A program made the position numbers and the translations under genes. The notes under the pieces are model-generated. The model saw only the letters and a list, made by a program, of their open reading frames with translations. It did no database searches and was not told where the DNA came from. Below are positions 7,133-14,798 of a DNA stretch of 15,515 nt, piece after piece. The DNA is from CAZRNB01 sp964601355. Its GTDB lineage: Bacteria > Planctomycetota > Phycisphaerae > Sedimentisphaerales > Anaerobacaceae. The stretch covers positions 1-15,515 of the forward strand of contig CAZRNB010000071.1 of NCBI GenBank assembly GCA_964601355.1, given 5' to 3'. Numbering within the stretch: the stretch's first letter is position 1; the number at the start of each line of letters is the position of its first letter.

Positions 7133-8670
7133 TGAGCAATAATGCACATAATGCCAATAAAAAGCTGTCTGCAGTTGCAATAATCCAAGAGGAAAGCAGG
7201 CTTAAAGCTGTTGAGGTCAGAAAACAGGATGACGTTTTTGAGCTGCTTTGGGCAAAGAGCAGCCAGGATAGTGGCACAGACTGGCGACTTTTTGCAGCCG
7301 AGTGCGGCTTGTCTGCTGGATTCGTCAAGGCGAACCGTGCCGGGGCGAGATTAGCTAATCAGCGTGAGCTTGATGCTGCAAAGACAACAGTGGTGGGCTT
7401 TGGCTCGACAGGCGTAGCTTTTTACCATATCGGTTTGCCGACGGCTAAAGAAGATGAGATTAAATCGATGGTCAGGATGCAGGCTGAAACATTATTGCCG
7501 TTGCCGGTGGAACAAATGGAGCTTGCCTGGCGGGCCGGACGGCTGCGGAACGGACAGGTGGCTGTCACTATAACGGCTGCAAGAAGAGAATGCTTAAAAG
7601 ATTTCGTGGAAGATATACGCGACCTTAATCCCGCGAAAATACTATTAAATTGCGAAGGTGTGGTAAAGGCATGGAAAGAGATATTTGGCGGAGATGACAA
7701 GGATGCCGTAGTTGTGAATTTGACGGCACAAAGTACGCAGGTTTGTCTGGCTGAGTATGGACGATTGAGCAACGCCGTTATTTTGGATATGGGTATGGAT
7801 GATTTTCTGGGAGCGGCTGAACCGCCGGAAGGAGAGCTGGATTCCGAGGATGAAAATGAGCTGGGACGAGCGGCAGCTATCGAAAGATTCATATTCGATA
7901 TAAAAGGTGCTCTGGAAGTGTTTGATTATGCGGAAGCTGTGAAGCTGCCGATTTTTGTGCTCTCGGATGGCAGTGGTGCGTTAAAGGGAATAATTTCTTC
8001 TTTAAAGTCGGCAGGCTTGAAAGTAAAGGCTGCCTTGCCGCAGCTTCGAAAGGTGAAAGCGCAAACAGATTTTGGAATTGAACGGCTTTACGAATATCGT
8101 GTGCCGATGGGTCTTGCTCTGATTGCACTGGAGGCCAACGCCGATGGTTTTGATTTATTTTGTAGTTTGTATAAACCTGCCGGTGCAAGAGACAAAACAA
8201 ATGGTTTGTATTCTCTTAAAGTGGCGGGAGCAATTGCAGCGGTAACACTGGCTTTATTTTTTATTATCTCTTATGCGCTTGATGTTGTAAGTCCGGGTGC
8301 AATCGAAAGGAATTTGCAAACCAAAGATCCGAATGCGGATATCAATCTGCTGATGCAACGACAGAACCTGATCAAGGTCGTTGCAGGGGAAAGGCCGGAT
8401 TTACTCGAGCTTTTAAGGCATATTTCCGAAAGCGGTAACAACGGTATCAAGCTGGAGACCTTTCATTTTAAAAAGGGTCAATTGGTAAATATTACCGGAC
8501 AGGTGCAGGAGCCTGATCAGCTATACAAATTCCAGGAAGCTCTAATGAGCAAAAATGGCGTGAAAGACGTTAAGATACAAAACACATCGAGAGATAACAA
8601 AACCAAAAAGCTTAAGTTCACTATGACTTTTAATTATAAGAATTTTACAAATAAAGGGACTCGAATGTAA
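7132..8670 (+). CDS. gspL: T2SS assembly protein GspL (PilM/PilN-like fusion)
   Basis: Bitopic inner-membrane protein that docks GspE and pairs with GspM. The N-terminal part (about 1-345) is an actin-like PilM/GspL cytoplasmic domain with segments VVGFGSTGVAFYHIGLP, MVRMQAETLLPLPVEQMEL and DAVVVNLTAQSTQVCLAEYG. A single transmembrane helix lies at about 362-386. The periplasmic C-terminal part (about 415-505) resembles the PilN-type ferredoxin-like fold, with LLRHISESGNNGIKLETFHF and a terminal beta strand. At 512 aa it is longer than typical GspL (about 400). The start overlaps the gspK stop by one base (TAATG), indicating translational coupling. Similarity is structural rather than strong by sequence; a name of PilM-like would also be fair. 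Confidence 0.85.
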   Translation: MSNNAHNANKKLSAVAIIQEESRLKAVEVRKQDDVFELLWAKSSQDSGTDWRLFAAECGLSAGFVKANRAGARLANQRELDAAKTTVVGFGSTGVAFYHIGLPTAKEDEIKSMVRMQAETLLPLPVEQMELAWRAGRLRNGQVAVTITAARRECLKDFVEDIRDLNPAKILLNCEGVVKAWKEIFGGDDKDAVVVNLTAQSTQVCLAEYGRLSNAVILDMGMDDFLGAAEPPEGELDSEDENELGRAAAIERFIFDIKGALEVFDYAEAVKLPIFVLSDGSGALKGIISSLKSAGLKVKAALPQLRKVKAQTDFGIERLYEYRVPMGLALIALEANADGFDLFCSLYKPAGARDKTNGLYSLKVAGAIAAVTLALFFIISYALDVVSPGAIERNLQTKDPNADINLLMQRQNLIKVVAGERPDLLELLRHISESGNNGIKLETFHFKKGQLVNITGQVQEPDQLYKFQEALMSKNGVKDVKIQNTSRDNKTKKLKFTMTFNYKNFTNKGTRM

Positions 8671-8690
8671 GTTTGAGAGTCGGAGACTTT

Positions 8691-9209
8691 ATGAGGGAAA
8701 AGTTGAGTGAAAAAGATATACGGACACTGAAGATCAGTGCCGTGGGTGTAGCGGCTATTATGGTGTTTGTATTTGGATCAAAGTGGTTTGACCATTGGTC
8801 ACGGGCTCGAAGGTCGCTTGACCAGGTAAAAGCCAAATTGGCGCTTATCGATGTTGACAAAGCCAAGCAGGCCGGTTTATTGTCGATTGTTCCTGTCATT
8901 GAGATGCCGCAGAAAGAGGAGGCGCAAACGGTACTATTTAGAGACAAGCTTAACGAGCAGCTTAAGAAGGCAAGGATAAATAGCGAGCCGATGCAGGTTA
9001 TTCCAGGCGGAAAAACGCCGCGGGCAGGATATAAGCTGATGCGTTTGAAATGTAGCGCCAAATGCCAGCTGACACAGGTGTTCGATTTGCTCGCCGGTTT
9101 AAATGAGAATCCATACCTGGTTGGGATAGAGGAGCTGAGACTGAGATGTGATGCACAAAAACCTCAGGATGTAGAGATGGATTTAACGGTATCTACGTTT
9201 GTTAAATGA
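8691..9209 (+). CDS. gspM: T2SS assembly protein GspM-like (PilO-like)
   Basis: Small bitopic protein: a short cytoplasmic N-terminus MREKLSEKDIRTLKIS, a transmembrane segment (about 14-31), a coiled-coil-prone helix (about 32-60), and a periplasmic domain with a ferredoxin-like PilO/GspM pattern ending LTVSTFVK. Its size (172 aa) and position directly after GspL fit GspM, the GspL partner. ATG 8691 is chosen because GGAGA (8682-8686) sits 4-5 nt upstream; the alternative TTG at 8673 has no suitable ribosome-binding site. A CSAKC pair in the periplasmic half could form a disulfide, which I do not recall as a conserved GspM feature. The function is assigned mainly from context and topology. 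Confidence 0.75.
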   Translation: MREKLSEKDIRTLKISAVGVAAIMVFVFGSKWFDHWSRARRSLDQVKAKLALIDVDKAKQAGLLSIVPVIEMPQKEEAQTVLFRDKLNEQLKKARINSEPMQVIPGGKTPRAGYKLMRLKCSAKCQLTQVFDLLAGLNENPYLVGIEELRLRCDAQKPQDVEMDLTVSTFVK

Positions 9210-9211
9210 AG

Positions 9212-9217
9212 AAGGAG
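9212..9217 (+). promoter_or_regulatory. Ribosome-binding site deciding the gspC-like start
   Basis: AAGGAG at 9212-9217 is a near-perfect Shine-Dalgarno 6 nt before ATG 9224. An in-frame ATG at 9206 overlaps the gspM stop (ATGA) and would add six residues, but it would place this site inside the coding region. ATG 9224 is therefore preferred. Confidence 0.7.
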
Positions 9218-9223
9218 ACTAAT

Positions 9224-10072
9224 ATGACTATTAAATATCGTGACTATCTGAAAGAGAAGAAGGAATTTGTGCCAGTTGCTCTGCTTGGGTTATCGGCATT
9301 TCTTGGAGTTCTGGTTTTGATTAAGGTGGCGGGTTTTTTTGTAACGTCAGCAAGGGCGGAAAGCATTGTTGAAAGAGCCGTTGCCCAAAATAAAGCCGTT
9401 GTAAAAGAGGCCGGCAAATATTTTGCTGAGTCCAAAAAGCTTGCCGAGCAGCTTAAGAAGAACAATTTGTTTGCACCGCCTGCGACAAAGCAGAATCCGG
9501 TAAGTCAGGTGGAAGGAATATTGGGCAATGAGGCGTTTATAAGCGGGAGCTGGCGCAAGGTGGGTGACAAGATAGGGGATGCGCGAGTCGTCGCAATCGG
9601 GCCGGCGAGTGTCAAGATAGAATGGGATGGGAGTGCAAAAGAATTCTATCCTATCATGTCGAGCAGCTCTGAAGGTCAGGAAAGAAGACCAGGTGGGCCT
9701 GAGAGAGGGACGGCCGCGGCAGAAGGTGACAGACCAGGACGTGCAGAAATGGTTGTAGTGCGATCCGAAGAAGGTACATCGTCTGGCCCCGCAGGCATGG
9801 GAGGATCTGGCCGGATGAGAGGAGGAATGGGGAGCATGTCTGAGCAGGACAGAGAAAGAATGAGGTCTGAGATGCAGGCAACGAGAGAGAGAATGATGAA
9901 TATGTCCCCGGAAGAGAGAGACAGGATGAGAGAAGAAATGCGTCAGAGATTTGCGGGCGGAGAAGGCGGACCTGGTCGTGGATTTGGTGGCGGATTTGGT
10001 GGCGGATCCGGCGATGGATCAGGCGGCGGATCCAGCGGCGGACGGGGCAGTAGAGGCGGCAGAGGCCAATAG
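9224..10072 (+). CDS. gspC: GspC-like inner-membrane protein with charged helix and Gly-rich tail
   Basis: Predicted connector between the inner-membrane platform and the secretin. It has a short cytoplasmic N-terminus, one transmembrane helix (about 15-41), a helical linker, then a small beta domain (about 82-145, from NNLFAPP to KEFYPI) whose pattern VEGILGNEAFISGSWRKVGD fits the GspC homology region (HR). There is no PDZ domain, which many GspC proteins carry. Instead come a Gly/Arg-rich stretch, two MS-x-x-x-R repeats (205-217 and 227-243, the latter ending MREEMRQRF) and a Gly/Ser-rich tail (244-282). The repeat recurs in the next gene. Position after GspM and before the secretin supports the role. 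The symbol is assigned by HR-like pattern and context and is not certain. Confidence 0.65.
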   Translation: MTIKYRDYLKEKKEFVPVALLGLSAFLGVLVLIKVAGFFVTSARAESIVERAVAQNKAVVKEAGKYFAESKKLAEQLKKNNLFAPPATKQNPVSQVEGILGNEAFISGSWRKVGDKIGDARVVAIGPASVKIEWDGSAKEFYPIMSSSSEGQERRPGGPERGTAAAEGDRPGRAEMVVVRSEEGTSSGPAGMGGSGRMRGGMGSMSEQDRERMRSEMQATRERMMNMSPEERDRMREEMRQRFAGGEGGPGRGFGGGFGGGSGDGSGGGSSGGRGSRGGRGQ

Positions 10073-10095
10073 ATAATTTTAATGAGGTTAGTAGC

Positions 10096-10608
10096 ATGAA
10101 AAACTCAGGGTCATCAATATTATTTGTAGTGGCTTGTATTGCAGTGCTTTTCGCTGCTTATGGAATTGGTCTATGTGTGCGAGAGGTTAGGTTCCAGCAG
10201 GCGGCGGTTAGATTGAAAGTAAACACTCAGCCCCAGATTAGCCAGGCCAGTAGAGGGATTCAAAAGCCGAGTGATAAAGTTCAACCGGTGAACGAGCCTG
10301 CTGAGGTAGCCCAGACTCCGTCTGAGGAGAGGCCGGCGCCTCCTGATAATGCAGGTAGAATGCCGTTTGGCGGATTATCTGAGGAGGAAAGAAACCAGGC
10401 AAGAGACAGACGGCAGAATATGTCTGATGAAGAGAGAGCCCAGGAAAGAGAAAAACGCATGGCTGAGATGGAGCAGATGAAAGCGAAAATGGAGAATATG
10501 TCTGAGGAAGAAAGGGAAAAAATGAGATCGGAAATGCGTCAGAGGTTTGGAAATAGACAATCCTCTGGTCGCAGACCAGATCGTGGTCAACAGCAGCAAA
10601 GTGAATAA
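10096..10608 (+). CDS. Unrecognised single-pass membrane protein with MSEEER-type charged repeats (X)
   Basis: I do not recognise this as a named T2SS component. It has one N-terminal transmembrane helix (about 8-27), a Gln/Pro/Ala-rich linker (about 40-88), a GRMPFGG motif (87-93), then a long highly charged helical region (94-151) made of three degenerate units beginning LSEEER, MSDEER and MSEEER. The last unit ends MRSEMRQRFG, almost the same as in the preceding GspC-like protein. The C-terminus is Arg/Gln-rich. The charged region would form an extended helix or coiled coil in the periplasm. GAGG (10084-10087) lies 8 nt before the ATG. Placement between gspC and gspD suggests a role in the connection between inner membrane and secretin, which is inference only. 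Confidence 0.75.
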   Translation: MKNSGSSILFVVACIAVLFAAYGIGLCVREVRFQQAAVRLKVNTQPQISQASRGIQKPSDKVQPVNEPAEVAQTPSEERPAPPDNAGRMPFGGLSEEERNQARDRRQNMSDEERAQEREKRMAEMEQMKAKMENMSEEEREKMRSEMRQRFGNRQSSGRRPDRGQQQQSE

Positions 10609-10609
10609 A

Positions 10610-10689
10610 AGTATCTTGATACTCGATTCAAAATTCTCGATATGCGATATCATCGAGAATCGATCGTAGTTAATGTTGAAATCATTAAC
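10610..10689 (+). promoter_or_regulatory. Three consecutive stem-loops upstream of gspD
   Basis: The 98-nt gap holds AGTAT (10610-10614) with ATACT (10619-10623); ATTCTC (10633-10638) with GAGAAT (10655-10660), continued by GATAT (10639-10643) with ATATC (10647-10651); and GTTAATG (10669-10675) with CATTAAC (10683-10689). All stems are perfect. The last ends 5 nt before the GAGG ribosome-binding site (10695-10698). No T-run follows any of them, so they look like mRNA stability or translation elements, not terminators. Confidence 0.6.
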
Positions 10690-10706
10690 AATGCGAGGTG
10701 AATAAT

Positions 10707-13700
10707 ATGGAACGGTCAAAAATTATAATATCAATATGTGTTGGTTTTGCTGCGCTTTTCATCATTTGGAGGGTTGGTTTTTACCCGCCGGTTCCACAGC
10801 AGGCAGAAAAACCTGGCGAAGCTGCACAATCCGCCGAAGTGCAAAAGCAGCCTGACGCAAATCAGCCGACCGTAGCATCTGATGCCAATGCTCCTGGGGA
10901 TGCTAATGGACCAAGAGGATTTGCCGACGCCGGCGAGCGCATGGGTTTTGGGAGAAGACCGGGACAATCGGAAGGCGGTGAGTCTCGTCGGCCCGGAGGA
11001 TTCGACGGCTTCGAGGGTCGCTCCGGAGGAATGACGGATGCCAATGATCCCAATAGTCTAATGGTAAATTTGAACCTTAGAGATGTTCAGATGCGGGACA
11101 TCATTAGACAAATTGCAGAGTGGACCGGCAAGACGGTGATTCCAAACGATGAGGCAATGAAGCAGAAAGTAACCGTTTATTCACCTGGTAAGCTGCCGAG
11201 GGATAAGGCTCTTTTGCAAATTTATAGCGCCATGCGTATGAAAGGCTACATCGTTGAATTTATAGACGAAACGATTTATATCAAACCTATTGCCGACGTC
11301 AAATTTGGTCTGGTGCCTACGATTCCGGCTGACCAGCCTTTGGCTGCAATTGAGAATAAGGACCAGATAGTTCAGAAGTTCTTTAAGCTTACGCATTATA
11401 GTCCTTCTCAGATAGGGCAGGTTATTCAGCCTTTGGTTGGCGAACATGGTTACGTCAGCGCCGATGAAACCACAGGCAGTGTTTTGGTAATAGATACTGT
11501 TGCGAATCTGATACGTATCGAGCGAATTATTTTAGAGCTGGATACGTCTCAGTCTGCGCAGACGAAAACAGAAATTTTTGAAATTCATCATAGTAATCCT
11601 GAAGAGATTGTTCAATTATTGCAAACGCTGGTGGGTGACGGAAGTGGCAGTTCCACTGCTGCGAGCCGGGGCGGCGGAGGACCGTTCCGTGGGCAGCAGC
11701 AAAGGACAGGGACAGGGACAGGGACAGGCAGAACCGGCGGCAGCACAGCCGCGGCAACCGTTGTCACTGTTGGAACAAGCAGGTCGCAGATAACGCTTAT
11801 CGCGGAGCCCAAGAATAACTGGATTATCGCCAAAGCATCATCCGATGAGGATATAGAGCAAATCCGCCAGTGGATTACCAAGCTCGATAAGCCGGTTCAA
11901 ACAATAACGGTCGATTATCCGCTTACCAGCATCGAAAACAAGAATCAGATGGTACAGTACTTCTTTAAGCTGAAGAATTACAGCCCGACGCAGATGGCCC
12001 AGGTTGTTGAGCCTCTGCTTACCGAAAAAGGATATGTAAGCGCCGATGAAAGCACCCGCCAGCTTATGGCGATCGATACGGTTGATAGCCTGATTAACGT
12101 TGAAAGAATCATAGCACAGTTTGATGTGCCCGAGGCTGAGCAGACTGTTCAGGATATTTTTGAGGTTCGTAATAGCGATCCGGGCGAAATGGTTCAGTTG
12201 TTAAGGATGCTGCTGGGTGACACGAGCAGCAGCACTACGAGAAGCCTGACCAGGGCCGGTAGCTCCAGCACAAGCGGAGGCAGCCGGTCTTCGTCGAGGT
12301 CCAGCTATACCGGTGGTATTAGTACGACAGGGGGCGCCAGAACGGGATCAAGCTCGGTGTTGATCGGGCCGAGTCAGTCACCTGTTATTTTGATCCCTGT
12401 GCCTAGTCGCAAATGGATTATAGCCAGGGCCTCGGCAGAGGACATGAAGCGGATTGAAGAATGGATAAATAAGCTCGACATGCAGGAAGAGATCAAAAAA
12501 GAATATGAAACCATTCCCATCACGTATGTCGATGCCACAGAGGTATCCGACCGTATCACACAGGCTCTGGAGCAGATGCCGGGGACGGAGCTCAGGGCGA
12601 GTGTTCTTGTTCAACCACTTGCGCAGGCAAGACAGATTATGGTCTTCGGCAGACAGGACATGCGGGAAATGGTCAGGGCACTTGTTGCCGAGGTGGATCG
12701 TCCTCCGGGTCAATTTATAACAGAACACTTTAAATTAAAATATGCTGATCCTGACCAGATCAAAACGAACATTGATGATCTTTACAGCCAAACCAGCTCT
12801 ACAGGCAGCAGCTCCAGATCCTATTATTATGTTTATAGCTCCAGCAGAACTACGACGTCACCCGATACGGTTAAGGTGATATCGTATGTTTCACTCAAGC
12901 AGGTAACGGTGATTGCCTCGCCCGAAAACATGGACAAAATCCGTACGCAGGTAAAAGAGTGGGATGCTCCGCTGGATATAAATGAGGTAAAGCCGAGAAT
13001 AGTTGAGCTTTATAATTCCGACCCGGTGCAGATGGCTACTCTGCTCAGGACGCTGTTTAGCGAAGAGAGCAGCGGCAACGGTATGTCAATTTACGAGCTG
13101 TTATACGGATATAGCTCAGGTACGGAAAAGCAAAAGATAGTCGGGCCGCTGTATGGGCAGCTGACCTTTGAAGAAGTGCCTGGCACAAAGAAGATAATCG
13201 TTATAAGCAAGATTCCGGAGGCGTACGCTGTTGTTGAGGCGCTGATACGCGATCTTGACAAGCAGGAAATGGCAGAGGTGCCCAAAATTGTTCAGCTAAA
13301 ATACGCAGACCCTGAAGACCTGGCTGAGCGGCTCAATGCGATGTTTAACGCGCCTGGCACTAGTGCACCGATTCGTATTAGTGCGCAGGGCCTCGGCACT
13401 TATTCGATGGACCAGCAAACATCGAGCACTACAACCACCAGCGACACCGGTCAAAGTACCGGCGGCACCAGCGGCACCAGCGGCACACAGAGTTCGCAAA
13501 GCGGCTCCTATACTCCCTGGTGGTCCGGTTCTGGTGCTCGCAGCACTACTACCGAAGAGATGCCGATAAGCAACGTCATCGGCAGGATACGCTTTGTTCC
13601 TGACCCGCACAGCAAAGCTATTATGGTTCTTGCTCCTCCGGGGTATATCGAACGGATAGAGGAACTGATTCACCAGCTCGATATACCCGGCAAGCAGGTT

Positions 13701-14555
13701 ATGATAAAAGCGGAAATCGTTGAAGTTGACCATAAAAGCATGACCTCTCTTGGAGTGCAATTGGCAACGAATTCATCATCGTTTGGTACATTGGGAGAAA
13801 ATGCAGTAACCGCGTTGACATCTCTTACGAATTTAGCTAGGCACGGCACTGACACTACGAGCGAGCTTACCAGGACAACGATGAGCACAGCCGGTGCTAC
13901 AGGGTCCGGAACTTTGCTCGGTGTGGGCATTGACGTATATGCACTGATTGATTTTCTTGTTAAGAATACCAACGCAAAGATTCTCAATCAGCAGACTTTG
14001 TGGACAAAAGACAATGAGGAAGCGAGCTTCTTCAAGGGCGATAAAATTGCATTTCAGACGCAGATGGGCGTCACAAACCAGACAACTACACAGAGTGTCG
14101 AGTTTCAGAGAGTAGGTATGACACTGGCGGCCAGGCCAAGCATTACGCCCGAAAAGAAGGTGGACATGGTTATAAACATAATCCTCTCACAGCTCACCGG
14201 TGACGATGTAAATGGCCAGCCGGCAAGGACAGAGATGGAGACGAAGACCAACATGATTGTTCAGGACGGCCAAACTATTATGCTCGGCGGCATCCTTTTC
14301 CAGAAGGATAGCGCTATTAAGCGAAAAGTCCCCTTCTTTGGTGATATACCTATAGCCGGCGGTTTATTCCGGCATAATGAGACCCTGCTGGCCAACAATG
14401 AATTGATCGTGTTTATTACGCCTTATGTGATAGACGAGCCAGACGAGATGCTTCCTGAGACAACAGAAGAAATAAAAGCGCCTAAGAGAAAGCTGGATAG
14501 CATACGCGGAGAATTAAATGAATCTATGGAAAAGCTTGAAGAGGAGCTGCAGTAA
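10707..14555 (+). CDS. gspD: T2SS outer-membrane secretin GspD with expanded N-domain array
   Basis: Forms the outer-membrane channel of the T2SS. It has an N-terminal hydrophobic segment (about 5-25) without a clear signal-peptidase site, a Pro/Gln/Gly linker, and an N0/STN domain (about 118-197). About eight N1-like modules follow (starts near 213, 288, 409, 482, 598, 670, 760 and 858), each with a strand, a D/S-P-x-x-(I/M) helix, a strand such as NNWIIAKAS and a terminal I-x-x-L-D. The secretin domain (about 998-1245) contains VPFFGDIPIAGGLFR and NELIVFITPYV. The last roughly 35 residues are a charged helix. Classical GspD is about 650-700 aa with N0-N3, so 1282 aa is nearly double. Ser/Thr/Gly-rich inserts sit inside modules 2, 4, 6 and 8. 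ATG 10707 is preferred over GTG 10698 because GAGG (10695-10698) is 8 nt upstream of the ATG. Confidence 0.95.
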   Translation: MERSKIIISICVGFAALFIIWRVGFYPPVPQQAEKPGEAAQSAEVQKQPDANQPTVASDANAPGDANGPRGFADAGERMGFGRRPGQSEGGESRRPGGFDGFEGRSGGMTDANDPNSLMVNLNLRDVQMRDIIRQIAEWTGKTVIPNDEAMKQKVTVYSPGKLPRDKALLQIYSAMRMKGYIVEFIDETIYIKPIADVKFGLVPTIPADQPLAAIENKDQIVQKFFKLTHYSPSQIGQVIQPLVGEHGYVSADETTGSVLVIDTVANLIRIERIILELDTSQSAQTKTEIFEIHHSNPEEIVQLLQTLVGDGSGSSTAASRGGGGPFRGQQQRTGTGTGTGRTGGSTAAATVVTVGTSRSQITLIAEPKNNWIIAKASSDEDIEQIRQWITKLDKPVQTITVDYPLTSIENKNQMVQYFFKLKNYSPTQMAQVVEPLLTEKGYVSADESTRQLMAIDTVDSLINVERIIAQFDVPEAEQTVQDIFEVRNSDPGEMVQLLRMLLGDTSSSTTRSLTRAGSSSTSGGSRSSSRSSYTGGISTTGGARTGSSSVLIGPSQSPVILIPVPSRKWIIARASAEDMKRIEEWINKLDMQEEIKKEYETIPITYVDATEVSDRITQALEQMPGTELRASVLVQPLAQARQIMVFGRQDMREMVRALVAEVDRPPGQFITEHFKLKYADPDQIKTNIDDLYSQTSSTGSSSRSYYYVYSSSRTTTSPDTVKVISYVSLKQVTVIASPENMDKIRTQVKEWDAPLDINEVKPRIVELYNSDPVQMATLLRTLFSEESSGNGMSIYELLYGYSSGTEKQKIVGPLYGQLTFEEVPGTKKIIVISKIPEAYAVVEALIRDLDKQEMAEVPKIVQLKYADPEDLAERLNAMFNAPGTSAPIRISAQGLGTYSMDQQTSSTTTTSDTGQSTGGTSGTSGTQSSQSGSYTPWWSGSGARSTTTEEMPISNVIGRIRFVPDPHSKAIMVLAPPGYIERIEELIHQLDIPGKQVMIKAEIVEVDHKSMTSLGVQLATNSSSFGTLGENAVTALTSLTNLARHGTDTTSELTRTTMSTAGATGSGTLLGVGIDVYALIDFLVKNTNAKILNQQTLWTKDNEEASFFKGDKIAFQTQMGVTNQTTTQSVEFQRVGMTLAARPSITPEKKVDMVINIILSQLTGDDVNGQPARTEMETKTNMIVQDGQTIMLGGILFQKDSAIKRKVPFFGDIPIAGGLFRHNETLLANNELIVFITPYVIDEPDEMLPETTEEIKAPKRKLDSIRGELNESMEKLEEELQ
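11705..11728. repeat. GACAGG hexamer, four tandem units in gspD
   Basis: Four identical units of GACAGG encode the Gly-Thr run in the flexible insert of the second N1-like module. The 6-nt unit preserves frame, so it could vary insert length but not switch the gene off. Confidence 0.8.
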
Positions 14556-14644
14556 GTTAAGAGCATAGGAGCATAAGGTATTAGAAAATAGTGATATCTC
14601 TAAAAGAGTTTAGCTGGCTTATCCGCCGTAAGGCGTCCTGTGGA

Positions 14645-14683
14645 CTTCGACCTGGCTCAGAGCCTGCCCTGAGCTTGTCGAAG
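14645..14683. repeat. Palindromic dispersed repeat (FDKLRAG-type word)
   Basis: The outer arms CTTCGAC (14645-14651) and GTCGAAG (14677-14683) are perfect inverted copies. The inner arms GCTCA (14655-14659) and TGAGC (14670-14674) also pair. From memory, this word recurs in many environmental bacterial genomes and is often mistranslated as FDKLRAG or STSSGQA in spurious hypothetical proteins. Confidence 0.65.
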
Positions 14684-14724
14684 GGACTGGCCTGTGGGGC
14701 CGGCAGAGTACGGAGTACAGATAA

Positions 14725-14752
14725 CAGAGCCGCGACCGTAAGGGAGCGGTAA
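14725..14752. repeat. 28-nt direct repeat, copy 1 (YGRGS-type word)
   Basis: Identical over 28 nt to 14799-14826. It starts CAGAGCCGCGACC and contains CCGTAAGGGA. The same 10-nt core also occurs upstream of gspH at 3899-3908. I recall this word as widespread in planctomycetes. Confidence 0.75.
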
Positions 14753-14794
14753 GATGAGGGATGAGGGACGAGGGACGATTGACGATGGACGAAA
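14753..14794. repeat. Heptamer array, consensus GAYGANN, six units
   Basis: Six contiguous 7-nt units, beginning GATGAGG and ending GACGAAA, sit directly between the two copies of the 28-nt repeat. The period is strict, with variation confined mostly to positions 3, 6 and 7. Confidence 0.75.
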
Positions 14795-14798
14795 ATAG

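Noticed and set aside
7422..8200. Minus-strand open frames of 100-156 codons inside gspL
   Set aside because: They are opposite a clearly coding plus-strand gene, have no ribosome-binding sites or recognisable domains, and are explained by the codon pattern of the opposite strand.
11705..11728. Phase-variable microsatellite switching gspD
   Set aside because: The unit is 6 nt, so gain or loss keeps the reading frame and cannot act as an on/off switch. The same applies to the CTCAAG run in gspK.
182..14555. Type IV pilus or competence operon rather than T2SS
   Set aside because: The CxxC zinc pairs of GspE, a GspG-type calcium loop, a GspK tip protein without Glu+5 and a complete G-H-I-J-K set point to T2SS, although GspL and GspM resemble PilM/N/O as they do in all T2SS.
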